NCBI RefSeq assembly: GCF_000716535.1 | Contig: NZ_JNWV01000023.1 | Location: 160,531 to 224,530 of the forward strand | From: Streptomyces flaveolus | GTDB lineage: Bacteria > Actinomycetota > Actinomycetes > Streptomycetales > Streptomycetaceae | DNA: 64,000 nt | Direction of reading: 5' to 3' | Shown: positions 34,620-42,622 of the stretch, in pieces | Numbering within the stretch: the first letter of the stretch is position 1 | How the letters are laid out: the number at the start of each line of letters is the position of its first letter | Made by a program: the position numbers and the translations under genes | Notes under the pieces: generated by a model | What the model saw: the letters and a program-made list of their open reading frames with translations, nothing else | Databases searched by the model: none | What the model was told of the DNA's origin: nothing

Positions 34620-35348
34620 TCAGGAGAGCCAGTCCTCGTAGCGGGTGGGGGCGAGCCTGGCGTGCGGGTCGGTGAGCACGTCCCCCTTGACGACGGCGAA
34701 CATGCCGGCGGTCGGATCGGTGACGACGCTGCGGTTGTCGCCCTTGCGGGACAGGGTCATGCGGCCCAGCTCGTCCAGGGTGAAGGTCTCGGGGCCCGCG
34801 ATGTTGCGGATGCCGTTCAGCGGGGCACCCACGGCGACCTCCGCCACCGCGTCGGCCACGTCCTTGGCGGCGATCGGCTGGATCGGCGTGGCGGGCAGCC
34901 GGACGGTGTCGCCGTCGGTGGTCCAGGACAGGACGTCGTCCATGAACTCCATGAACTGCGTGGCCCGGACGATCGAGTACGGGACGGGACCGGCCGCGAG
35001 GATGTTCTCCTGGAGCACCTTGGCCCGGTAGTAGTCCAGCTCCGGCACCCGGTCCACGCCGACGATCGAGAGGACGACGATGTGGCCGACGCCGCCCTTG
35101 CGGGCCGAGGCCAGGAGGTTGTCCATCGAGGACTGGAAGAACGCCATGGAGTCCGCGTCGAAGGTCGGGGAGTTCGTCGTGTTGACCACCACGTCGGCTC
35201 CCCCCACGGCCGCGTCCAGCCCCTGGCCGCTGACGACGTCGACTCCGGTGGAGTGCGAGTGCGGTACCGCCTGGTGTCCCGCCGCGTTCAGATTCTTGAC
35301 GACCTGCGACCCGATCAGCCCGGTACCGCCGATGACTGCGACCTTCAT
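34620..35348 (-). CDS. NAD(P)-binding oxidoreductase (NmrA/atypical SDR)
   Basis: A 242-aa protein starting MKVAVIGGTGLIGSQVV, a Rossmann dinucleotide-binding motif. Atypical-SDR features follow: VVVNTTNSPTF, HIVVLSIVGVDRVPELDYYRAK and the C-terminal NmrA-like IVRATQFMEF. Such proteins act as redox sensors or NAD(P)H-dependent reductases. ATG 35348 is preceded by AAGGTG. It is divergent from the LacI gene, with a TTCGGG-N4-CCCGAA palindrome immediately in front of it. Confidence 0.87.
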   Translation of the reverse strand: MKVAVIGGTGLIGSQVVKNLNAAGHQAVPHSHSTGVDVVSGQGLDAAVGGADVVVNTTNSPTFDADSMAFFQSSMDNLLASARKGGVGHIVVLSIVGVDRVPELDYYRAKVLQENILAAGPVPYSIVRATQFMEFMDDVLSWTTDGDTVRLPATPIQPIAAKDVADAVAEVAVGAPLNGIRNIAGPETFTLDELGRMTLSRKGDNRSVVTDPTAGMFAVVKGDVLTDPHARLAPTRYEDWLS

Positions 35349-35360
35349 GACACACCTTTC

Positions 35361-35376
35361 TTCGGGATTACCCGAA
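35361..35376. promoter_or_regulatory. Palindrome TTCGGG-N4-CCCGAA
   Basis: Perfect six-base arms around ATTA, 13 bases upstream of the NAD(P)-binding gene start and close to its ribosome site. This position would block transcription or early elongation. It is a candidate operator of an unidentified repressor. Confidence 0.45.
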
Positions 35377-35479
35377 ATATGGCATATGTCATGCGGCGGG
35401 GCGCGGGGTGGGAGAGCGGGCGGGGCGGCGGGGTGACCGGTTACGACGCCTGCCCGGCACTCCGTTCGAAACTTTCCGT

Positions 35480-35507
35480 GGGCCCGCCGTCGCCGGGCCC
35501 GTAATAT
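35480..35507 (+). promoter_or_regulatory. Inverted repeat and -10 box before the LacI gene
   Basis: Arms GGGCCCG (35480-35486) and CGGGCCC (35494-35500) precede TAATAT (35502-35507), a plausible -10. Just upstream lies GAAACTTTC (35468-35476), a 4+1+4 palindrome of the kind bound by LacI proteins. Leader length to the ATG is about 20 bases. An autoregulatory region is inferred. Confidence 0.4.
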
Positions 35508-35532
35508 CGGTGATCTCTTGGGGGAGGTGGTC

Positions 35533-36555
35533 ATGGGCAAGCGGCGCCCTGGCTCGCCGACGCTGGAGGAGGTGGCCGCTCACGCCGGAGTGGGCCGGGG
35601 CACGGTCTCCCGCGTCGTCAACAACGCGGCCGGCGTGAAGGAGTCGACACGCCGGGCCGTGCAGCAGGCCATCGCGGAACTGGGCTACGTGCCCAATCTC
35701 GCGGCCCGTTCACTCGCCGGGCGGCGGGCCGACGCCGTCGCGCTCGTCATGACGGAGCCGGACTGGCGGAAGTTCGCGGAGCCCTTCTTCTCCGAGATCG
35801 TCCGTTCGCTCGGCGACGCCCTGACCGACACCGGGATGCAACTGCTGCTGACCCTGGTCCGGTCGGACACCGAGCGGGAGCGGTTCCTGGAGTACGCCCG
35901 CGGCGGCCGGGTCGACGGGGTGCTGGTGATGTCCGTGCACGCCGACGACCCGCTGCCCGACATGCTCGCCGAGGCCCGGCTGCCCACCGTCCTGCTGGGC
36001 CGCCGCTCGGCCGACGAGCACGTCAGCTACGTCGACGCGGACAACGTCGGCGGCGCCCGCGGCGCGGTCACCCATCTGCTGGACAAGGGCCGGCGGACGA
36101 TCGCCACGATCACCGGTCCGCTCGACATGTACGTCACCCAGTGCCGGCTGCGCGGCTACCGCGAGGCCCTGGCCCAGGCCGGGCTGGACGCCCCGGCGTC
36201 GTGGGTCGCGGAGGGTGATTTCACCGCGGAGAGCGGCCGACTGGCCATGGCCCGGCTGATCGAGCGCCACCCGGAGATCGACGGCGTGCTCGCCGCTTCG
36301 GACACCACGGCCGCCGGCGCCCTGCAGGCGCTGCGCGCGGCGGGACGCCGGGTGCCCCAGGACGTCGCCGTCATCGGTTTCGACGACTTCCCGCTGGCCG
36401 AGCGGACCGAGCCGCGGCTGACCACGGTACGGCAGCCGCTGGAGGAGATCGGGCGGGCCATGGTGCGGCTGCTGCTGGAGGAGATGGAGGAGTCGTCCGT
36501 GGCCTGGCGGCACGTGATCCTCCGTACGGAGCTGGTGGTGCGCGAATCGGCCTAG
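35533..36555 (+). CDS. LacI family transcriptional regulator
   Basis: A 340-aa repressor. The N-terminal HTH (PTLEEVAAHAGVGRGTVSRV, about residues 9-28) and hinge helix (LAARSLAGR) precede a periplasmic-binding-protein-like effector domain (about 65-335; RVDGVLVMSVHADDPLP, VIGFDDFPLAERTEPRLTTV). ATG 35533 has GGGGAGG upstream. The HTH is of the same general type as CebR, but identity with CebR cannot be claimed. The nearest sugar-related genes are the cellulase genes 4-5 kb away. It could regulate itself and the divergent NAD(P)-binding gene. Confidence 0.92.
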   Translation: MGKRRPGSPTLEEVAAHAGVGRGTVSRVVNNAAGVKESTRRAVQQAIAELGYVPNLAARSLAGRRADAVALVMTEPDWRKFAEPFFSEIVRSLGDALTDTGMQLLLTLVRSDTERERFLEYARGGRVDGVLVMSVHADDPLPDMLAEARLPTVLLGRRSADEHVSYVDADNVGGARGAVTHLLDKGRRTIATITGPLDMYVTQCRLRGYREALAQAGLDAPASWVAEGDFTAESGRLAMARLIERHPEIDGVLAASDTTAAGALQALRAAGRRVPQDVAVIGFDDFPLAERTEPRLTTVRQPLEEIGRAMVRLLLEEMEESSVAWRHVILRTELVVRESA

Positions 36556-36593
36556 GCGGCACACCGGGAAGCGCACCTGCCGGCGGCAGCGGA

Positions 36594-37139
36594 TCAGCCG
36601 GCCGTCGCGCCCAGCGCCTGCTCGACCTGGCGGACGCGCCACTCCTCGATGGTGTCCTGCTGCCGCCGGGCACGCTCCACCAGTGTCGCGAGCCGTGCGC
36701 TGTCCAGGCGCTCGTCGGTCGCGCTGAGCCGGCTCAGGCTCTGCCACAGGGCGACGTTGCCCTCGACAGCCAGCCGCAGCGCTTCCAGATCCAGCACGGC
36801 GCCCAAGGGGGAGGGGCGTACCAGGCGGCCGTTGGGCTTCAGCCGGCCCATCTTCTCGCCGGCCCAGCCCGCGCACACCTTGTAGCGGCGAACGGGAACA
36901 CCGAGATCCCGCATGATGGCCACCAGCGTTGTCCGGTCCTGGGCGATCTGTGCCGCCACGGGGCCGAGCGCGCGGCCGAGCGCGGACGCCCGGGCGGTGC
37001 GCACCAGACTGGCGGCGCGTTCGGCGCCGACGACCGCGACGGCCAGGTGGTCGTTGAGATAGATGCCGAGCAACTTCGCGTCCACACCCTGTCCGGCGGG
37101 GTGGCGTCGGAGTGCGCGGGGTTGCGGAGGGGCGTTCAT
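36594..37139 (-). CDS. Hypothetical helical-bundle protein
   Basis: A 181-aa protein starting at ATG 37139, with AAGGAG eight bases upstream. The sequence is nearly all amphipathic helix (LLGIYLNDHLAVAVVGAERA, LARTARAS-type helices, LARLVERARRQQDTIEEWRV), suggesting a four-helix ferritin-like bundle. A single Cys lies in KVCAGWAGEK. No family is recognised with confidence. It lies downstream of the DUF2945/DUF3140 genes on the same strand, which suggests a stress-type context. Confidence 0.75.
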   Translation of the reverse strand: MNAPPQPRALRRHPAGQGVDAKLLGIYLNDHLAVAVVGAERAASLVRTARASALGRALGPVAAQIAQDRTTLVAIMRDLGVPVRRYKVCAGWAGEKMGRLKPNGRLVRPSPLGAVLDLEALRLAVEGNVALWQSLSRLSATDERLDSARLATLVERARRQQDTIEEWRVRQVEQALGATAG

Positions 37140-37255
37140 CTGCGGACTCCTTCGGTCGCTGGAGGTGCACCTGGTACGAGCGTCGGATCGTCGTGGGTCC
37201 TGGCGTGCACGTTGCCGACCGTGCCGGTCCGCCGGCTCGTCGGCCGACGTCGCCG

Positions 37256-37588
37256 TCACGCCAGCGGATCGTGGCCCCAGTTCATCAGGGAGTGCCGCCA
37301 TCTGGTCGCCCGTACGTCGCCGGATGGTCGCTGGGCCACATGCCGGCGGATGTAGCCGACGACCGTGCGCATGTGCCGGTAGTCGTCGTCGGAGAGGTCA
37401 CCCTTCTTCGTGCGCAGGATCTCCACGATCCGGCGGCCGGAGGCGTGGCCGGTGGACTCGCCTCCGTCCTTGTGCTGCCCCGCGCCGCGTGACTCGTCGG
37501 TGGCGAGCCACTTCTCCAGTCCGGCCGGTGACATGTTCACCAGCTCACGGAACGCCCCGCGGACCTCTTCACGCTCGTCGTCGTCCAC
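37256..37588 (-). CDS. DUF3140 domain protein
   Basis: A 110-aa acidic/basic small protein. FRELVNMSPAGLEKWLATDES and STGHASGRRIVEILRTKK, together with the ending SLMNWGHDPL, match the DUF3140 family. These proteins are widespread in bacteria and fungi, often next to DUF2945 genes and stress-linked, with no known biochemical role. Only eight bases separate it from the upstream DUF2945 gene, so the two form an operon. Confidence 0.88.
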   Translation of the reverse strand: MDDDEREEVRGAFRELVNMSPAGLEKWLATDESRGAGQHKDGGESTGHASGRRIVEILRTKKGDLSDDDYRHMRTVVGYIRRHVAQRPSGDVRATRWRHSLMNWGHDPLA

Positions 37589-37595
37589 GCCGGGC

Positions 37596-37823
37596 TCACT
37601 TCTTCTTCAGCGCGGACGGCTTGTGCACCGCGGTCCTGCCGGACTTCTCGCTGCGTACCTGGTACTGCGGGTCGTCCGGCGAGGCGTCCACCGTGCGGCC
37701 CGCGGCCTCGGTCCGCTCGGTGATCTCCTTTTCCACCTCGCCCTCGGTCTCGCTTCCGTGACTGCGCCAAGTGACGTGATCGCCCTTCTTCAGTGTCTTG
37801 CTCGCATCGCGCTTCTTCGTCAT
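37596..37823 (-). CDS. DUF2945 (hypervirulence-associated, Tudor-like) protein
   Basis: A 75-aa Lys-rich protein. KKGDHVTWRSHGSETEGEV and YQVRSEKSGRTAVHKPSALKK give the small SH3/Tudor-like barrel of DUF2945. ATG 37823 has AAGGAG upstream. It may bind nucleic acid or protein tails; the function is unknown. It is the first gene of the DUF2945-DUF3140 pair. Confidence 0.87.
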   Translation of the reverse strand: MTKKRDASKTLKKGDHVTWRSHGSETEGEVEKEITERTEAAGRTVDASPDDPQYQVRSEKSGRTAVHKPSALKKK

Positions 37824-37956
37824 GCCGACTCTCCTTGGCACCTTGGTCAGCGGTCTGCTCCCCCTCTTCCAGCGTGGGGGTTCCCGGCCTGTTCGGCGAC
37901 GCGGGGCCCTCCCCGCCCGGTGCGGCGCTCGCGGTCCGTCCGGCGCCGTAGCTGGG

Positions 37957-38850
37957 TCAGTCCGGTCGGCCGTCGTCCGGTGCGGCCGCGGCGCGGTCGG
38001 CCCGTCCGCCGGCGCCCAGCGTGCCCGTGGCACGCAGCGGCCGCCCGGCGTCCCAGCGGGGCAGATCGCGGCGGGCCAGCCGTAGGACCACGGGCGGCAG
38101 GGCCCAGCGCAGCGGCTGGACGAGACGCAGCCAGGCCGGGACGTAGACAGCGGTGCTGCGGCGCTCGACGGCGCGCGCCAGCCGGACGGCGACCACGTCC
38201 GCCGGACGGATGTTCCGGACCCCGGGGGGCATGCGCACGCGCAGTTCGTGCAGGGCCGTGAAGTGTTCGGCCTCCCGGATCATGTCGGTGTCCGCCCAGG
38301 CGGGATAGGCGACGCCCACCGCGATCCCCTCGTGTGCCACCTCCGCCTGCAGGGCGTGGGCGAAGGCTTCCACACCTGTCTTGGAGGCACAGTAGGCGGT
38401 CATCATCGGGGTGGCTCCGAGTGACGCGAGCGACGCCACCTGCAGGAAGTAGCCCGCCGTCGCCGTCAGATCGGGCAGGAACGCACGAGCCGTGTGGGCA
38501 CTGCCGGTCAGGTTCACGTCGATGACACGGCGCCAAGAGGCAGGATCCGACGTCGCGAAAGGGCCTCCTTCGGCGATTCCCGCGTTCGCCACGACCGCCG
38601 ACGGCCGACCGAGGTGTCCGCGGACCCTGCCCGCCGCATCGTCCAGCGCGGAGTGGTCCGTGACGTCGACCTCGACCGCCAGCGCCGCGGTCGGCAGGGA
38701 TGCCGCCAGGGCGTCCAGTTCCGGCCCCTCATGGCCGAGAAGTGCGAGGCGCGCCCCGCGCCGGGCCAGTTCGCGCGCCAGTGCCGCTCCCAGCCCGCGT
38801 GCGGCTCCGGTGATCACGACGGTCCGGTCCTGGAGCGGGCCGGCCCTCAT
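37957..38850 (-). CDS. Short-chain dehydrogenase/reductase
   Basis: A 297-aa classical SDR. The cofactor motif is TGAARGLGA (about 14-22). NAG appears in VVANAGIAEG, the catalytic Ser lies in LQVASLASLG and the YxxxK motif is YCASK near 151. A C-terminal extension (about 245-297) is Pro/Arg-rich and partly hydrophobic, possibly membrane-associating. The start overlaps the stop of the DUF1990-like gene (ATGA), so they are co-expressed. The substrate is unknown; lipid or fatty-acyl reduction is possible in this context. Confidence 0.9.
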   Translation of the reverse strand: MRAGPLQDRTVVITGAARGLGAALARELARRGARLALLGHEGPELDALAASLPTAALAVEVDVTDHSALDDAAGRVRGHLGRPSAVVANAGIAEGGPFATSDPASWRRVIDVNLTGSAHTARAFLPDLTATAGYFLQVASLASLGATPMMTAYCASKTGVEAFAHALQAEVAHEGIAVGVAYPAWADTDMIREAEHFTALHELRVRMPPGVRNIRPADVVAVRLARAVERRSTAVYVPAWLRLVQPLRWALPPVVLRLARRDLPRWDAGRPLRATGTLGAGGRADRAAAAPDDGRPD

Positions 38851-39662
38851 CCGCCGGCCCTTCGCCGGTGGGCCCGGCTCACGCCCGGCTCACCGGACGC
38901 TTCCGACGACAGTGCCTCCCGGCTGGGGGCCCCGCCCGTGGACCTCTTCCCGGCGGCCTCTTCGGGCAGTTCGAGCCAGCGGGTGGAGATGTGCACACCG
39001 TCGACCAGCCGGCCCCCCGCCGCGGCCGCGGCAGCCAGGCAGAACCGGACCCACATGTTGAGCTGGATCTCCTTCGCCAGACGCAGGTGCGAGTACAGGT
39101 GGTGCACCAGGCGGCTGCTGGCGCATGCCCAGAGCTCGATCTCGAACACCAGCAGGCCGTCGTCCTCGCGCGCGCGGAACTGCACCTGACCGGCCTCCAT
39201 GTGACCGCGCAGGGTCACCAGGTGCAGCCGGTCGACGTCGCGGTGAACGACCCTGACGGGTCCGTTCCACGGTCCTGGCATCTCCACCAGCAGTTCGTCC
39301 CCGACGTCCAGGCCGTGGTCGGCGAGCTCACCGGTGTGGATGTCGACCACCTCGGACGGCACGAAGCGCTTGAAGTCGCAGCAGACCCATTCGACGAGTC
39401 GGTCGGGACCGACGTCGGCGTCGGCGATGCGCACGCGGAAAAGGCGGTGGAACAGGGGGCCCCAGCCGTCCTGTGCCCGTTGCACCCGGCTGTCGACCGC
39501 TTCGGCCGGCAGCTGCGGTGGAAGGTCCGTCTCGTCACCCCGGCACTCGCCGCCCCGGTGCAGGGGTGTCGTCTCCCACAGATAACGCCACGTGACCAGA
39601 CCCGTGCCGAGCATCCACCGCGCGAGCACGGCGAGAATCCGCGGGCAGTGTGGACGCGTCAT
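38847..39662 (-). CDS. DUF1990 family protein
   Basis: A 271-aa protein. The core (about 75-215) shows FHRLFRVRIADADVGPDRLV, VGDELLVEMPGPWNGPVRVV, HMEAGQVQFRAR and the helix LRLAKEIQLNMWVRFCLAA, which match the DUF1990 beta-rich fold (SRPBCC-like, lipid-binding suspected). An N-terminal hydrophobic/aromatic segment and a C-terminal disordered tail are present. It is coupled to the SDR gene and divergent from a second DUF1990-like gene. Confidence 0.82.
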   Translation of the reverse strand: MTRPHCPRILAVLARWMLGTGLVTWRYLWETTPLHRGGECRGDETDLPPQLPAEAVDSRVQRAQDGWGPLFHRLFRVRIADADVGPDRLVEWVCCDFKRFVPSEVVDIHTGELADHGLDVGDELLVEMPGPWNGPVRVVHRDVDRLHLVTLRGHMEAGQVQFRAREDDGLLVFEIELWACASSRLVHHLYSHLRLAKEIQLNMWVRFCLAAAAAAGGRLVDGVHISTRWLELPEEAAGKRSTGGAPSREALSSEASGEPGVSRAHRRRAGG

Positions 39663-39774
39663 CCGTGCCCCCTAGACCGGCGAAAACCTGTTAATCGCAT
39701 CAAAACGTGTATAACCATCGAAAGGGGTACTCAAAACGGCACAATGCGCAAGCAAGCGATCTGGGAGGCGCCCC

Positions 39775-39987
39775 ATGGTGGTCCGGCTCCTGCACCGCGC
39801 GGGGGTGCGGGGTGCTCATCTGCACCTCGTCTCCCTCGCCTCCGTCGGTCTGTGCGTGACGTTGTGGGTGCGCTCGAAAACGGTCGACCAGGAGCAACGG
39901 GGGAACGCCGAGCGGCGCGCGCTCTTCGTGGGCCTGTGGCCCCCGACGCTGTGGCTGATCGGCGACTCGCTCGAAGGTTCCGAGTGA
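39775..39987 (+). CDS. Small membrane protein
   Basis: A 70-aa protein starting at ATG 39775, with GGGAGG upstream. It has one clear hydrophobic segment (LVSLASVGLCVTLWV, about 19-33) and a second weaker one (ALFVGLWPPTLWLIG, about 49-63), separated by a polar stretch. The family is unknown. Its stop overlaps the GTG of the DUF1990-like gene, so the two are translationally coupled. The AT-richer 112-bp gap before it (39663-39774) must hold the divergent promoters. Confidence 0.72.
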   Translation: MVVRLLHRAGVRGAHLHLVSLASVGLCVTLWVRSKTVDQEQRGNAERRALFVGLWPPTLWLIGDSLEGSE

Positions 39988-40715
39988 GCTCCTCGGGTGA
40001 CTGGGTCTTCGGACGGCTCGACGCCACACAGGTGTGGCGGGACCTCGCGGACGCGCGCGTGAACTACTCGGCCGACGAGGTACGCCGGCCGGCCTGGAAC
40101 ATCGACGTCCACCGCACCGCGCTGCCTAAGGAACGACCGGGCCCGCCGGAACCGGGAGGGCCGTGGGAACAGGCCTGCCGCCTGGTCCGCGACTACGAGT
40201 TCTCGCCGCCGGAGATCGTGCGAGCGCTGTACGACCCCGCCTCGCCGCTGCTCGGCCGCGACATGCTGCTGGAGGCACGCTTCCACGGCATCCACTTCTA
40301 CTGCGGTGTGCGCGTCACCGAGGTGGTGGACGAGACCCGTGAGGGTACCGGCCGCGTCTGGGGATGGGCCTACGAGACCCTGGAGGGCCACCTGGAACGC
40401 GGCAAGGCCAGGTACGAGGTGGTGAAGCGGCAGGACACCGGCGAGGTGTCGTTCGTCGTCACGTGCCATTCGCAGGGCGCCCCGACCCTGGACCGGGTCA
40501 CCTCCCTCGGATGGCGCCTTTTCGGCCGCCGCACCCAACTGCGCTTCTACCGCAGGTGTGCCGCACGGCTGCGCCTGTTCGTCGAGGCCGCGCTGCGCGG
40601 CCAGGACCCGCTGCCCGGCCCTCCCCCCGCGTACGGACGCCTGGCGTGTGCGCCCTCCGACGCGAGAACGCACCGCCTGGACGCGCTGGCGCTCCACCGG
40701 GTCACCCCGGGCTGA
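39984..40715 (+). CDS. DUF1990 family protein (second copy)
   Basis: A 243-aa protein starting at GTG 39984 with GAAGG upstream. ADEVRRPAWNIDVHRTALPK, GVRVTEVVDETREGTGRVWGWAYETL and HLERGKARYEV, with a final helix RRCAARLRLFVEAAL, are DUF1990-type. It diverges from the other DUF1990-like gene across a short AT-rich promoter region. The two share the HLERG/HMEAG strand but little else, so they are old paralogues or complementary partners. The function is unknown. Confidence 0.82.
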   Translation: MSSSGDWVFGRLDATQVWRDLADARVNYSADEVRRPAWNIDVHRTALPKERPGPPEPGGPWEQACRLVRDYEFSPPEIVRALYDPASPLLGRDMLLEARFHGIHFYCGVRVTEVVDETREGTGRVWGWAYETLEGHLERGKARYEVVKRQDTGEVSFVVTCHSQGAPTLDRVTSLGWRLFGRRTQLRFYRRCAARLRLFVEAALRGQDPLPGPPPAYGRLACAPSDARTHRLDALALHRVTPG

Positions 40716-40765
40716 GAGCCCGGCGGCGGGCATCACCGGGTCGGGGGCGGTGGGCGGTGCGTGTT

Positions 40766-40779
40766 CGGGAGCGCTCCCA
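40766..40779. promoter_or_regulatory. CebR-type operator, copy 1
   Basis: CGGGAGCGCTCCCA, one mismatch from the cellulose-utilisation operator TGGGAGCGCTCCCA. It lies about 200 bases upstream of the GH12 cellulase start. Confidence 0.75.
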
Positions 40780-40905
40780 GGGAAAAGGGGGCGTGCCGAC
40801 AGGGCCGTCCCGACGTGCGGTTTCGAGACTTCTTCGACACCCACCCCGCACGGAGCCTTGTCAGGGACATGAACTCTCCCTACAGTCCCTGCCCAACGGA
40901 GGGAA

Positions 40906-40919
40906 TGGGAGCGCTCCCA
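40906..40919. promoter_or_regulatory. CebR-type operator, copy 2 (perfect)
   Basis: TGGGAGCGCTCCCA, a perfect palindrome and exact match to the known CebR box, extended by A/T at each side. It lies 58 bases upstream of the cellulase start. Confidence 0.9.
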
Positions 40920-40931
40920 TCCAGCTGCGCC

Positions 40932-40945
40932 CGGGAGCGCTCCCC
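40932..40945. promoter_or_regulatory. CebR-type operator, copy 3
   Basis: CGGGAGCGCTCCCC, with the 12-base core intact and both outer bases altered. It begins 26 bases after copy 2 starts and lies 32 bases upstream of the ATG. Cooperative repression with copy 2 is likely. Confidence 0.75.
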
Positions 40946-40976
40946 AACTCCCCTCACCGTCATGGAGAGGACCCGC

Positions 40977-42104
40977 ATGCGACCGTACAAGCACCCTGTC
41001 CGTGGAGCGCGCGGCCTGCTGGGCGCACTGCTCACCGCGCTCGCCGCCCTGGCGGCGCTGCTCACCGTGGCTCCGGCGGCCCAGGCCGACACCACGATCT
41101 GCGAACAGTACGGCTCGACGACGATCCAGGGCCGCTACGTCGTCCAGAACAACCGCTGGGGCACCACCGAGACCCAGTGCATCGGCGTCACGGACTCCGG
41201 CTTCCGCGTCACCCAGGCCGACGGCTCGGTACCGACGAACGGCGCCCCGAAGTCCTACCCGTCCGTCTACAACGGCTGTCACTACACCAACTGCTCGCCC
41301 GGAACGAACCTTCCGGCCCGGCTCAGCAGCATCTCCCGCGCACCGACCAGCATTTCCTACGGCTATGTGAGCAACGCGGTGTACGACGCCGCGTACGACA
41401 TCTGGCTCGACCCCACGCCCCGCACCGACGGGGTCAACAAGACCGAGATCATGGTGTGGTTCAACAAGGTGGGCTCCATCCAGCCGGTGGGCTCCCAGGT
41501 CGGCACCGCGACCGTCGCCGGGCGTCAGTGGCAGGTGTGGTCCGGCAACAACGGCGGCAACGACGTGCTGTCCTTCGTCGCGCCGTCGGCGATCACCAGC
41601 TGGAGCTTCGACGTCATGGACTTCGTCCGGCAGGCCGTGTCCCGCGGGCTCGCGCAGGACAGCTGGTACCTGACCAGCGTGCAGGCGGGCTTCGAGCCCT
41701 GGCAGAACGGCACCGGCCTGGCCGTGACCTCCTTCTCCTCCACGGTCGACACCGGCAGCGGTGGCCCGGGCGGCCCCGGGAGCCCGACGGCCTGCAAGGT
41801 GGCGTACGGGACGAACGTCTGGCAGGGCGGCTTCACCGCCGAGGTCACCGTCACCAACACCGGCTCCTCCCCCGTCAGCGGCTGGCAACTCGCCTTCACC
41901 CTGCCCGCGGGGCAGCGGATCACCAGCGCCTGGGGCGCCGCCGTGACGCCGTCCTCGGGTGCGGTCACGGCGAGCGGTCTCGCCTACAACGCGCAGATCG
42001 CGCCCGGCGGTCAGGTGACCTTCGGATTCCAGGGCAGCTACGGCGGCACCTTCGCCAAGCCCTCCGGATTCAGTCTGAACGGGGCCGCCTGCACCACCGC
42101 GTGA
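40977..42104 (+). CDS. GH12 endoglucanase with CBM2
   Basis: A 375-aa secreted cellulase. The signal peptide runs to about residue 37 (LLTVAPAAQA). The GH12 domain (about 38-260) has the likely nucleophile Glu157 (NKTEIMVWFN) and acid/base Glu240 (VQAGFEPWQNG); their 83-residue spacing equals that in Streptomyces CelB2. A short Gly/Pro linker leads to a family 2 cellulose-binding module (about 270-375; CKVAYGTNVWQGGFTAEV, GWQLAFTLPAG). ATG 40977 has GGAGAGG six bases upstream. Three CebR-type operators precede it, so induction by cello-oligosaccharides is expected. Confidence 0.95.
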   Translation: MRPYKHPVRGARGLLGALLTALAALAALLTVAPAAQADTTICEQYGSTTIQGRYVVQNNRWGTTETQCIGVTDSGFRVTQADGSVPTNGAPKSYPSVYNGCHYTNCSPGTNLPARLSSISRAPTSISYGYVSNAVYDAAYDIWLDPTPRTDGVNKTEIMVWFNKVGSIQPVGSQVGTATVAGRQWQVWSGNNGGNDVLSFVAPSAITSWSFDVMDFVRQAVSRGLAQDSWYLTSVQAGFEPWQNGTGLAVTSFSSTVDTGSGGPGGPGSPTACKVAYGTNVWQGGFTAEVTVTNTGSSPVSGWQLAFTLPAGQRITSAWGAAVTPSSGAVTASGLAYNAQIAPGGQVTFGFQGSYGGTFAKPSGFSLNGAACTTA

Positions 42105-42336
42105 CCCGCACCCCCGGCGCACCGCCCGTGTAACCCACCCGCTCCGGGACCCGCTCGTCCCGCACCCGCCGATCGGGCGGGTCCCGGCTCCACCCCGCGC
42201 CGCTCCGCTCCCGACCGCTCCGGGAAAGGCCCACCCGGACGCGGTGACCCCGCGCCCGCACCGCGCCGGGAGCCGAGTACGCGCCCGTCGACCGCACCAG
42301 CCCGGTACCACCCGCAGCCCCCCACGAGGAGGACGC

Positions 42337-42600
42337 ATGACACACCCCACCCCCCGGACACCCGCGCACCGGCTGGGACCACCGGGGCACCGACGGCGCC
42401 GGGCGGCCTCGCTGGGCGCGACGTTCGCCGCCCTGGCGCTGGGGCTCACCGGGCAGCTCACCGCGCACCCCGCCCTCGAGACCGGTGCCGACGACCCGTC
42501 CGCCGGACACAGCCACGGCACCGGCGTGACGTACACCGACGCCCCGGCGGTCCCGGCGTACTCCGGTACGACGCCCGCCCGGGGTTTACCGCCCGTCTGA
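42337..42600 (+). CDS. Small secreted protein with a TTA codon
   Basis: An 87-aa protein with GAGGAGG before ATG 42337. The basic N-terminus and hydrophobic stretch (SLGATFAALALGLTGQL) indicate a signal peptide or anchor; the rest is short and Pro/His/Thr-rich, with no known domain. Codon 84 is TTA (42586-42588), which needs the bldA tRNA in Streptomyces. It lies 22 bases upstream of the AA10 monooxygenase gene, so translation of the two may be linked. It could be the remnant of a longer gene. Confidence 0.6.
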   Translation: MTHPTPRTPAHRLGPPGHRRRRAASLGATFAALALGLTGQLTAHPALETGADDPSAGHSHGTGVTYTDAPAVPAYSGTTPARGLPPV

Positions 42601-42622
42601 TCCGAATCGAAAGGAGCTGAAC

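Noticed and set aside
35533-36555. LacI gene as CebR, the regulator of the nearby cellulase operators
   Set aside because: The HTH is similar in type, but there is no ceb sugar-transport operon beside it and its own upstream motif differs from TGGGAGCGCTCCCA.
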